From Bacteroidota bacterium (GTDB lineage Bacteria; Bacteroidota; Bacteroidia; Bacteroidales; UBA932), in contig WRJW01000202.1 of assembly GCA_009778375.1 (NCBI GenBank), forward strand, positions 1 through 12,536: a stretch of 12,536 bases of DNA. The letters are read 5' to 3'. Shown here piece after piece: positions 1 through 6,444 of the stretch. The notes beneath the pieces are model-generated. The model worked only from the letters and a program-made list of their open reading frames with translations. It ran no database searches and had not been told where the DNA came from. The position numbers and the translations under genes are program-made. Numbering within the stretch: position 1 is the first letter of the stretch; each line of letters begins with the position of its first letter.

Positions 1-2
1 CA

Positions 3-2045
3 GGCACCGGCGGCGGCGGCGGCGGCGGCGGCGGATGGGACGGCGCTGTCGGTGGCGGCGGACAAAGCGGCTTTGCCGACCAGCAGACAGGCAATAACGC
101 CGGAGGAGGTGGAGCCGCCGGCAAAAGCGCCGTAACAAGCGCCTCTTTTGCCAAAACAGCAGCCCAATTGCCCACACACCTGCGTGGTTCGCTGCCATCA
201 GATCAATCCCGTACTTCCGGACGCAGGGACGGAGAGGTAGTCATCACCTTTATCGGCTACGAATATGAAGTGTACTTTAACGATGACGGAGGTATTGATG
301 GCGCTCAAACCCAATATCCCCAAATTTCTCCCTACAGTTTTTGCGTGCACCTGCCCACTACCAGTTCCGACGACTATAATCCCCATCTTCCGGCCACGGT
401 GAAAGCTCCGACCAAAGCAGGCTACCTCTTCGAAGGCTACTTTGATGCCACCAACTTTGCAGGTACTCCTTTTTACACGTTTAACGGCACAGATGCACAA
501 CTTGTAACAGATTGGTTAAATTGGAATTATTGGGATACGCCTGTAGAACTCAAAGCCAAATGGACCCCCGTTGATTACACGGTTGTTTACGAGAGTACCC
601 TCCATAACAGCGGTGCAGTACCGGCCGACCCAAATACTTATACCTTTGACGGCACCGAGCCTCTGGTTTTGGACAATACCGGCCTCCTCGTAAGGAACGG
701 CTATGCGTTTGGAGGCTGGACACCCGATGGCGAAACAACTGTTTATCAGAGCGGCAACACGCTCGACGTCAACAGCCATCCCAGTTATATTATTTTTGAC
801 GGGACCGATTATACGGTGACCTTAACGGCAGTTTGGACAAAGGTATATACCGTAACTTACGAAGGCGGAGAGGCCGATACAGGCGGTACTCCTCCCGTAG
901 ATGATACTCAATACCTGCGCGGCCAAAAGGTAACCGTTCTGGATAACATTGACTATATAAAAAGCGGTAACTGGGCCTTTGGCGGCTGGTCTCCCGATGG
1001 CGGAACCACCATTTACCAAGCCGGCCAAACATTTCCCATGCCTGATCACGACGTAATACTAATAGCCCAGTGGGTTAAACTGTACACCGTAACCTACGCC
1101 GACGGAGGCGCTGACGGGGGCGGCGTACTACCCGTTGCGGATGCCCTCTTTTATCCAGGTCAAACGGTAAATGTTTACGGCAACAGCGGTACTCTCAAAA
1201 AAACCGGCTCCAGATTTGGCGGTTGGATTTCCAATTATGATGCAAAAATCTATCAAGAAGGACAGTGGTTCCCTATGCCTGGTCAAGATGTAATCCTGAC
1301 GGCCAAATGGATAGATGAATACACCGTTACCTATGTCGGAGACGGCACAGAAGATGGCGGCAACGCTCCGGAAGATGTATACAGCCCTTATATTGCAAAT
1401 GAAACGGTAACGGTTTTGGCTAATATCGGAGACAACCCTCCCTCCATTCCTCCTGTCAATCCTCTTGTAAAAAATGGCTACATTTTAGTCGGCTGGAACG
1501 ATGGTACAAACGACTGGATACCCGGTCAAACATTCCCCATGCCTGCTGCTTCGGTGACCCTTACAGCCCGTTGGGCTTTGGCCTGTACCGTAACGTATGC
1601 GGCAAACGGCGGCAGCGGATCGGTACCGGTAGACGGCTTCAATCCCTACGCACAAGGAGCTGCGGTTAAGGTTATGAGCAATACTCTTTCTGCTCCGGTT
1701 CCCGGCCAGGTCTTTGGGGGCTGGTTAAACAGTCAGGACAGTAAAATATACAAAGCCGGTGAATATTTCGATATCGGCAATGTAGATGTAACGCTCACGG
1801 CGCAATGGACAACCAAACCTTTTGTTCCTGTGTTCAAATATCTGCAAGATACCGAGAGTGTAGGCGTAGAGATGAACCTGGCTATCATTGAGGGGTGGGA
1901 TGCAGAACTTACCAAATTTAGCGTAAACGGCCAAATTATTCCCGGCCCAGCCTATACGCCTATCACCAAGGGTACCTATCTGATCGAAGCTTTCTCGACG
2001 ACTAATCCGACCGTTAAGATTTGGAAATATGTAACCGTTAATTAA
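3..2045 (+). CDS. Surface protein with glycine-rich domain and InlB-type B-repeats (5' partial)
   Basis: The frame is open to the left edge, so the N-terminus and signal peptide are outside the window. The TTG at 168 is an internal codon, not a credible start. In order: a glycine-rich stretch (9 consecutive Gly, then WDGAVGGGGQSG and NNAGGGGAAG) ending in DGEVVITF, which resembles the end of ALK/LTK-type glycine-rich domains (PF12810-like). Six imperfect 75-100 aa repeats follow, each with a YTVTY-like start, a central FGGW, and a final LTAxW or LxAKW. This is the pattern of the Listeria/Bacteroides InlB B-repeat (Flg_new, PF09479). A 76-residue beta-rich tail ends at VTVN. Such proteins are usually secreted or surface-exposed and are often thought to mediate adhesion. 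That role, and the ligand, are inference. The BACON lipoprotein starts 9 nt downstream, so the two are probably co-transcribed. Repeat family is confident; glycine-rich domain is moderate. Confidence 0.85.
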   Translation, partial: GTGGGGGGGGGWDGAVGGGGQSGFADQQTGNNAGGGGAAGKSAVTSASFAKTAAQLPTHLRGSLPSDQSRTSGRRDGEVVITFIGYEYEVYFNDDGGIDGAQTQYPQISPYSFCVHLPTTSSDDYNPHLPATVKAPTKAGYLFEGYFDATNFAGTPFYTFNGTDAQLVTDWLNWNYWDTPVELKAKWTPVDYTVVYESTLHNSGAVPADPNTYTFDGTEPLVLDNTGLLVRNGYAFGGWTPDGETTVYQSGNTLDVNSHPSYIIFDGTDYTVTLTAVWTKVYTVTYEGGEADTGGTPPVDDTQYLRGQKVTVLDNIDYIKSGNWAFGGWSPDGGTTIYQAGQTFPMPDHDVILIAQWVKLYTVTYADGGADGGGVLPVADALFYPGQTVNVYGNSGTLKKTGSRFGGWISNYDAKIYQEGQWFPMPGQDVILTAKWIDEYTVTYVGDGTEDGGNAPEDVYSPYIANETVTVLANIGDNPPSIPPVNPLVKNGYILVGWNDGTNDWIPGQTFPMPAASVTLTARWALACTVTYAANGGSGSVPVDGFNPYAQGAAVKVMSNTLSAPVPGQVFGGWLNSQDSKIYKAGEYFDIGNVDVTLTAQWTTKPFVPVFKYLQDTESVGVEMNLAIIEGWDAELTKFSVNGQIIPGPAYTPITKGTYLIEAFSTTNPTVKIWKYVTVN
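9..35 (+). repeat. (GGC)8-GGA triplet microsatellite
   Basis: Eight perfect GGC units (9-32) followed by GGA encode nine consecutive glycines in frame with the surface protein. Slippage would change the length of the glycine run without shifting the frame. Confidence 0.9.
264..1808 (+). repeat. Six InlB-like B-repeat units in the protein
   Basis: Approximate units are 264-563 (degenerate, with long insertions), 576-836, 846-1073, 1083-1310, 1320-1574 and 1584-1808. Each encodes a beta-grasp-like module starting near YTVxY and closing at a Trp in LTAQW, LTAKW or a close variant. Units 3 and 4 are the most regular at 76 residues each, and both contain FPMP before the closing strand. The repeats are visible at protein level. 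DNA identity between units is too low to suggest very recent tandem duplication. Confidence 0.8.
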
Positions 2046-2054
2046 AATACGACT

Positions 2055-2762
2055 ATGAAAACTACAACAAATATCAGACTTTCTGTCTTTTACATTCTAC
2101 TAACGGCTTTAGCGATCACCGGTTGCAAGAACGTCGATTGCTGTTTCCCCAGCATATTCGAGGGGAGCCAGACTACCCTCTCCTACGATGGACACGGCGG
2201 CCCCAAAGACCTGATCATTATCTGCGCACAGTCCTGGGTGGTGCAGTCCAAACCTGTATGGATAACCGACATAAACCCTGTGGGCGCCTCCGGTACCGTT
2301 ACCTTTACCGCTGCTCCCAACGACCAGCCCGGCACCCGTAAAGGAACCATCATCTTAATGGCCAACAACGGCGACAAATTGACCATCAACGTTACCCAGG
2401 GAGACGACCCTTACCTGGATTTCAAAAACGATGCCACCCCGCGCTGGGAAGATGATGGAGCCGGAACAACAGAGATCAATGACCAACATCCCTACATTTA
2501 TATCACCGATAAAGGCGGAAACCTCTTTGCATCTGCCCTCTACAAATCGGGACGGATTACCAAAAATAATGGGGACGAATTTGAAATTATAGAATTTGAC
2601 GATATTATTGGTGTACAGGAATACACCGGAGGAAAGATCTACATAAACAACGACACCGCCACCTCCCTCTACTACCTTGAGATCATCAAAATAGTCGGAG
2701 ATAAACTGTGGATTGTATTTAAAGTAAACGCGAGCGACTCCGAAAGGAGGATTGTACAATAG
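2055..2762 (+). CDS. BACON-domain lipoprotein
   Basis: A 235-residue protein. The N-terminus is a lipoprotein signal with a hydrophobic core followed by lipobox I-T-G-C (Cys24), predicting lipidation and envelope anchoring. Residues about 40-115 match the BACON pattern: LSYDG start, W61 and W69 (the latter in PVWITDINP), a GASGTVTFTAAPN strand, TRKGTI, and the closing INVTQGDD. BACON modules are Bacteroidota beta-sandwich domains, often found next to glycan-active or mucin-binding regions. The C-terminal 120 residues are acidic and beta-rich and match nothing I recognise. The gene starts 9 nt after the surface-protein stop and ends 4 nt before a strong terminator hairpin, so it is the last gene of that unit. 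A role in binding or supporting the upstream surface protein is inference from position only. Confidence 0.85.
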   Translation: MKTTTNIRLSVFYILLTALAITGCKNVDCCFPSIFEGSQTTLSYDGHGGPKDLIIICAQSWVVQSKPVWITDINPVGASGTVTFTAAPNDQPGTRKGTIILMANNGDKLTINVTQGDDPYLDFKNDATPRWEDDGAGTTEINDQHPYIYITDKGGNLFASALYKSGRITKNNGDEFEIIEFDDIIGVQEYTGGKIYINNDTATSLYYLEIIKIVGDKLWIVFKVNASDSERRIVQ

Positions 2763-2766
2763 ATTG

Positions 2767-2791
2767 AGCCCTCGAAAGAGGGCTTTTTTTT
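2767..2791 (+). terminator. Intrinsic terminator after the BACON lipoprotein
   Basis: A perfect stem AGCCCTC/GAGGGCT with a GAAA tetraloop (a GNRA loop) leads straight into a run of eight T that shares its first T with the stem. It lies 4 nt past the lipoprotein stop and closes the left-hand transcription unit. Confidence 0.93.
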
Positions 2792-2792
2792 C

Positions 2793-2800
2793 TATATTTG
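2793..2800 (+). promoter_or_regulatory. Candidate -7 promoter element for the PQQ-propeller gene
   Basis: TATATTTG fits the Bacteroidota -7 consensus TAnnTTTG and starts one base after the terminator T-tract. A transcript would begin near 2806, about 25 nt before the ATG at 2831. I see no convincing -33 TTTG at the usual spacing: the terminator hairpin occupies that place, and the nearest TTG is about 26 nt upstream. Moderate confidence only. Confidence 0.5.
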
Positions 2801-2830
2801 CAGACAAAATCCATCAATACCCATACGCAG

Positions 2831-4111
2831 ATGAATACAAAAAACAAAAAGACGCTTCTATCAATCAGTTTGATTATCACGTTAACGACTCTTTGGATTA
2901 ACCTTCAAGCTCAAGATTGGCCCCAATGGCAGGGCCCTAATCGCAATAACTTGTTGACAACTACCGAACTCCGGTTGGATTGGTCAGAGCACCAGCCTCC
3001 TCTTATGTGGACCTTTCGGGAAGCAGGATCGGGATTTAGCGCCCCTTCCATTGTAGGAAATACCCTGTACGGTCAAGGCGCCGGAGGTGGAAACGATTTT
3101 GCCTTTGCCTTAGACACCAAAACCGGCCATCTAAAATGGAAACAAATCCTTGGCGAAGAACATGTTTCTTTTCAAAACCGCGGTAACGGACCTCGAGGTT
3201 CTGTTACCGTGGATGGCGACAACCTCTACCTTATTCGGGGAGGAGGACAACTACACTGCCTTGCTGCAACGGACGGAAAAATGATCTGGCAGCACGATTT
3301 TCAAACAGACTTTGGAGGGGCGCTCATGACAGATTGGGGTTTTAGCGAATCCCCTTTGGTGGACGGCAATTTGGTTATTTGCGCACCCGGCAGCAGCCAA
3401 GGCTCCCTGATGGCCTTTGATAAACAGAGCGGCGCCGTTGTATGGAAAGCATCGGAATTGACCGACAAATGTACCTACTCTTCTCCTGTGGTAACCGAGG
3501 TAGCAGGGATAAGGCAGTATATCCAACTGACCGAAAAATGCATTGCAGGCGTAGCGGCCAAAGACGGAAAGGTGTTGTGGAAAGTCGACGCCCCCGCATT
3601 TAAAACAGCCGTCATCTCCACGCCGATTGTTTTTGACAATTTAGTCTATGTAACTACCGGATACAACTTTGGCTGCATCCTGATCCAATTGAGCAAAGAG
3701 GGCGATACCTTTAAGGCCCAGACGCTTTATGCCAACAAAAACATGGTCAATCATCATGGGGGCGTCGTACTGATCCATGGATACGTTTATGGTTATTCCG
3801 AAACCTTTGGCTGGGTGTGCCAAGATGTAAACACAGGCGAAAATGTTTGGACGCAACGGAGTCGGGAGGCAGGTAAAGGATCCCTGATCGCGGTTAATGA
3901 CCGCCTCCTCCTGCTCGACATGACTACCGGATTACTCACCGTGACAGCAGCTTCACCCGAAGGATGGAAAGAGTTTGGCCAATTACCTATCCCGGAGCGG
4001 ACTACCATAGAAACTATGGACAATCAGGTATGGACCCATCCGGTCGTGGCCAACGGCAAACTTTACGTTCGGGATCACGACTTGCTCTTTTGCTTTGATC
4101 TGACAAAGTAG
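2831..4111 (+). CDS. Secreted PQQ-like beta-propeller repeat protein
   Basis: A 426-residue protein when started at the ATG at 2831. The in-frame TTG at 2798 is rejected because it lies inside the putative promoter and would put 11 extra residues before the signal peptide. Residues 1-27 form a Sec signal peptide (KNKK, hydrophobic core, then LQA before QDWPQW). The mature start DWPQWQGPNRNN is typical of PQQ-like WD-type propeller proteins. At least five blade motifs are visible, of the form AxDxxxGxxxW: ALDTKTGHLKW, LAATDGKMIW, AFDKQSGAVVW, GVAAKDGKVLW and CQDVNTGENVW. The fold resembles BamB and quinoprotein dehydrogenases, but I see no dehydrogenase active-site signature and the protein is shorter than those enzymes. 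A periplasmic binding or scaffold role is more likely than PQQ-dependent catalysis. It appears monocistronic and converges with the hydrolase gene 1 nt away. Confidence 0.85.
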   Translation: MNTKNKKTLLSISLIITLTTLWINLQAQDWPQWQGPNRNNLLTTTELRLDWSEHQPPLMWTFREAGSGFSAPSIVGNTLYGQGAGGGNDFAFALDTKTGHLKWKQILGEEHVSFQNRGNGPRGSVTVDGDNLYLIRGGGQLHCLAATDGKMIWQHDFQTDFGGALMTDWGFSESPLVDGNLVICAPGSSQGSLMAFDKQSGAVVWKASELTDKCTYSSPVVTEVAGIRQYIQLTEKCIAGVAAKDGKVLWKVDAPAFKTAVISTPIVFDNLVYVTTGYNFGCILIQLSKEGDTFKAQTLYANKNMVNHHGGVVLIHGYVYGYSETFGWVCQDVNTGENVWTQRSREAGKGSLIAVNDRLLLLDMTTGLLTVTAASPEGWKEFGQLPIPERTTIETMDNQVWTHPVVANGKLYVRDHDLLFCFDLTK

Positions 4112-4112
4112 A

Positions 4113-4913
4113 TTACAAAAAATAAGACTCAGAAGGCTTGCCTCTGGGCAGGCAATGTACCTGAATATCGACGCCTACTTTCCATCCTCTGCCCGCTAAA
4201 GCGGCAGTTACGGTGTTCAACGCCAATTCCGGAAGGTTATTCTCCTGACTCAGGTGGCATAAAAAGAGTTGAGAAAGATTGGGCAGTGCAGTCGATGCCA
4301 AAAAATTGGCCGCGTCGTCGTTAGAGAGATGACCATATTTGTGTCGGATACGTTGCTTCAAAAAAACGGGATACCTGCCCCTTTCCAACATTTGACGATC
4401 GTAGTTGGCTTCCAATACCAAATAATGGGCTTGGGATATTTGGGCCGCCACTTCTTGAGAAATATGCCCCAAATCAGTAGCTATTACTAACGTTTTTTCT
4501 TGATACCTGATCCTGTAACCCACATTATCACAACCATCGTGGGGTACCTCAAAAGCAGTAAGCTCAAAAGGACCGATGCAAAAAGGCGCATCTTTTGCGA
4601 TCACCCGTTTAGAAGCTCCAATCTTGATTTTTGTTCGGGGATGGTTAGCTATACCGGTATGTACCAAATCAGTACCATATACCGGAACGCCTAACTTTTC
4701 TCCATACGCCCCAGCATACAAAATGTGGTCAACATGATCGTGGGTAATGCAAACCCCCGATACAGAATGTAAAGAAAGGCCTGCCGCCGTCATTCCTCTC
4801 CTTAAGGCGCGGGGACTCACGCCGGCATCAATAATAATACCCTGAAATAAATTGCCAACGTAACAAGCGTTGCCGCTGCTTCCGCTGCCAAAACTAATAA
4901 ACCGTAAGTCTAT
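4113..4913 (-). CDS. YycJ/WalJ-like MBL-fold metal-dependent hydrolase, non-canonical start
   Basis: Metallo-beta-lactamase-fold hydrolase, 266 residues if started at the ATA at 4913-4911. Visible metal ligands are HxHxDH in THDHVDH (His58, His60, Asp62, His63), His125 in VPHDG, Asp147 in ATDLGH and His195 in KYGHLS. The N-terminal FISFGSGSSGNA block (residues 5-16) is the family's conserved first strand and loop, so coding must begin upstream of it. Between the in-frame stop at 4928-4926 and GTG 4820, however, there is no ATG, GTG or TTG. ATA 4913, giving MDLRFISFG, matches the usual start position. Starting at GTG 4820 would delete the first 31 residues. A start-codon mutation or base-call error is possible. 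It lies 5 nt after the Cys-rich lipoprotein stop, so it is probably translationally coupled. YycJ-type proteins are reported as nucleases linked to DNA repair; the substrate here is inference. Confidence 0.85.
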   Translation of the reverse strand: MDLRFISFGSGSSGNACYVGNLFQGIIIDAGVSPRALRRGMTAAGLSLHSVSGVCITHDHVDHILYAGAYGEKLGVPVYGTDLVHTGIANHPRTKIKIGASKRVIAKDAPFCIGPFELTAFEVPHDGCDNVGYRIRYQEKTLVIATDLGHISQEVAAQISQAHYLVLEANYDRQMLERGRYPVFLKQRIRHKYGHLSNDDAANFLASTALPNLSQLFLCHLSQENNLPELALNTVTAALAGRGWKVGVDIQVHCLPRGKPSESYFL

Positions 4914-4918
4914 ATGCT

Positions 4919-5152
4919 TTATTCGTTATTGTGGTGCTCGCAGCCTTCTTCGCAATTATCGTCACAAGTGCCATCGCATTCATCGCCACAGCACGCCTTG
5001 GTGTTGTCGTCGCAGCAAGCTTTGGTATCGTCATCGCAGCAAGCTTCGGTGTCTGTTACAACAGCTTCTGCTTTTTTGTTTTGGTTATTGCCACAGGCGG
5101 CAAGGCAAAAGAGTGCCGCTAAAAGGAGGGTAAAGGATAATTTTTTCATCAT
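4919..5152 (-). CDS. Small Cys/Asp-rich lipoprotein
   Basis: A 77-residue lipoprotein started at ATG 5152 (MMKKLSFTLLLAALF); the second ATG at 5149 is equally possible. Longer in-frame reading upstream crosses the promoter and has no signal features. The lipobox is L-A-A-C (Cys20). The mature chain holds 11 Cys including the lipidated one, and about 17 Asp/Glu. It has three 8-residue repeats with a central A-CC-(D/G)-D/E (TEACCDDD, TKACCDDN, TKACCGDE), then four spaced Cys and a His-His near the end. Paired Cys among acidic residues suggests metal binding or disulfide-rich structure, which is inference. I recognise no named family. It has its own Bacteroidota-type promoter and is the first gene of a unit with the MBL-fold hydrolase. 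Confidence 0.8.
   Translation of the reverse strand: MMKKLSFTLLLAALFCLAACGNNQNKKAEAVVTDTEACCDDDTKACCDDNTKACCGDECDGTCDDNCEEGCEHHNNE
4987..5058 (-). repeat. Three 24-bp tandem units in the Cys-rich lipoprotein
   Basis: The units 4987-5010, 5011-5034 and 5035-5058 share a CGCAGCAAGC-type core and encode the 8-residue A-CC repeats. The last two are the most similar, with an identical 12-base start. This indicates in-frame tandem duplication of a double-Cys module. Confidence 0.75.
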
Positions 5153-5191
5153 TGAATATTTAATTGTTGATAGTGAACTGATCTTGCGGCG

Positions 5192-5222
5192 CAAATATAA
5201 TATATTTTGCTCACCCTGCAAT
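5192..5222 (-). promoter_or_regulatory. Promoter of the Cys-rich lipoprotein-hydrolase unit
   Basis: On the minus strand, ATTG (5222-5219) is separated by 19 bp from TATATTTG (5199-5192). This fits the Bacteroidota TTTG / TAnnTTTG arrangement with one mismatch in the upstream box. The start would be near 5185, leaving about 33 nt of leader before ATG 5152. Confidence 0.65.
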
Positions 5223-5238
5223 ACCTTAAAGTTTTTTA

Positions 5239-5246
5239 TATCTTTG
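5239..5246 (+). promoter_or_regulatory. -7 promoter element of the phosphoesterase-efflux operon
   Basis: TATCTTTG fits TAnnTTTG. It ends only 4 bases before ATG 5251, so transcription should start at or just inside the first codons. That implies a leaderless message or use of the ATG at 5257. No good -33 TTTG is seen at normal spacing. It is back to back with the minus-strand promoter. Confidence 0.55.
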
Positions 5247-5250
5247 CAGT

Positions 5251-6444
5251 ATGAGGATGTTATTTATTATTGCGCTTATTGTCTGCGCACTTATTATTGA
5301 CTATCAAATATATACTCGTATTTTTCGACAAAAGGAAGCCTGTTCGAAAAAAAAATGGATACGTTTATTTTTTTGTGTATATGCTTTGACCGTTGACCTC
5401 TTTATTTTTATTTTCATCTTTTTAGCCTTTCGCTGGCCCTTTTACGGCCCCCATTCCATATCTCCCCTCCCCTTATGGTTGGCCTGGTTTTTCTTTTTGA
5501 ATGCCATACCTAAATGTGTCTGGTTTCTCTTTAGATGGATGGGACGATGGAGTATTGCTTTAGCCTTGATGGTTGCTTTTTTCCTGTGTAAAGGAGCTTT
5601 TTACAATACCCGCCATTTTCTAATCAAGCACATTACGGTGGCATCATCCAAAATTCCGCCTGCCTTTAACGGCTATAAAATAGCGCTTTTTAGCGACTTG
5701 CATTTGGGCAACCTGAGTCGGCAGCAGCAATTCTTACAAAAATTCGTATCGCTAACCAATCAGTTGCACCCCGATATTGTTTTTTTTGCAGGAGATTTGA
5801 TAAATATGTACGCTGACGAAATCACGCCGGAGGTTCAGTCTGTTTTATCCCAGCTACAAGCGCCGGATGGGGTCTTTAGTATTTTGGGCAACCACGACAT
5901 GGGGCCTTATTTTGGAAAACAGGCCGCAAAATTCGGCCTTAGTCCCTTAGAAAATACCCGACAGGTTTTGCTCCGACAACGGAAAATGGGATGGAAAATA
6001 TTGCAAAACGAATCCGTTCAAATAGTTAAGAATCAAGATTCCATAGGTTTATGCGGACTCCCCTATCCGCCCATCCCTCCCTATTTTCCCGACTCGCTTA
6101 CCGATTATAACCCTCATTTAGCCACCCATTCACTCGACGCCTCGCAATTTAATATCCTGCTCTGCCATACCCCCAAAGTATGGGAAACCATGCAGGATGA
6201 CCCTGCCTTTACCCCCATCGACCTGATGTTGAGCGGCCACACCCACGCCATGCAGGCAAAAATAAGGATAGGCCGTTTGCAATGGTCTCCGGCAGCATGG
6301 ATGTATGCTTGTTGGTCGGGAGTGTATGAGCGCAATGGGCGTTACCTTTATGTAAACGAGGGCTTAGGCTATGTACTCTACCCCATGCGCATTGGAAGCA
6401 AACCCGAAATCACCCTGATTACCCTCCAAAACAGACCATCATGA
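5251..6444 (+). CDS. Membrane-anchored calcineurin-like metallophosphoesterase
   Basis: A 397-residue protein. The first 120 residues contain about four hydrophobic segments (near 1-21, 36-60, 74-95, 99-114). A calcineurin-like phosphoesterase domain follows from about 140, with all metal motifs: D149-L-H151, G181-D182, G213-N-H-D216, H306 in CHTP, and G329-H-T-H332. This layout matches YkuE-type phosphoesterases, some of which are thought to act on lipid or envelope substrates. The substrate here is unknown. Start choice: ATG 5251 lies 4 bases from a -7 box, so ATG 5257 (MLFIIALIV) is a realistic alternative. Its TGA overlaps the ATG of the TolC-type gene by 4 nt (ATGA), so it heads the efflux operon and is translationally coupled to it. 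The domain assignment is secure; the link to export is inference. Confidence 0.9.
   Translation: MRMLFIIALIVCALIIDYQIYTRIFRQKEACSKKKWIRLFFCVYALTVDLFIFIFIFLAFRWPFYGPHSISPLPLWLAWFFFLNAIPKCVWFLFRWMGRWSIALALMVAFFLCKGAFYNTRHFLIKHITVASSKIPPAFNGYKIALFSDLHLGNLSRQQQFLQKFVSLTNQLHPDIVFFAGDLINMYADEITPEVQSVLSQLQAPDGVFSILGNHDMGPYFGKQAAKFGLSPLENTRQVLLRQRKMGWKILQNESVQIVKNQDSIGLCGLPYPPIPPYFPDSLTDYNPHLATHSLDASQFNILLCHTPKVWETMQDDPAFTPIDLMLSGHTHAMQAKIRIGRLQWSPAAWMYACWSGVYERNGRYLYVNEGLGYVLYPMRIGSKPEITLITLQNRPS

Noticed and set aside
168..170. TTG as the start of the surface protein
   Set aside because: The same frame continues upstream to the window edge through a glycine-rich domain with no stop, so this is an internal codon.
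2798..2800. TTG as the start of the PQQ-propeller gene
   Set aside because: It lies inside a TAnnTTTG promoter-like box, and the ATG at 2831 gives a clean signal peptide.
4138..4155. Hairpin TTGCCT-CTGGGC-AGGCAA near the 3' end of the hydrolase gene as a terminator
   Set aside because: It lies inside the coding region, and on the minus strand the T-rich run begins more than 10 nt beyond the stem. It is not a convincing intrinsic terminator.
4870..5300. Overlapping + strand open frames across the Cys-rich lipoprotein
   Set aside because: They are read-throughs of the low-complexity repeat on the opposite strand, with no start or family support. The minus-strand gene has a promoter, signal peptide and lipobox.
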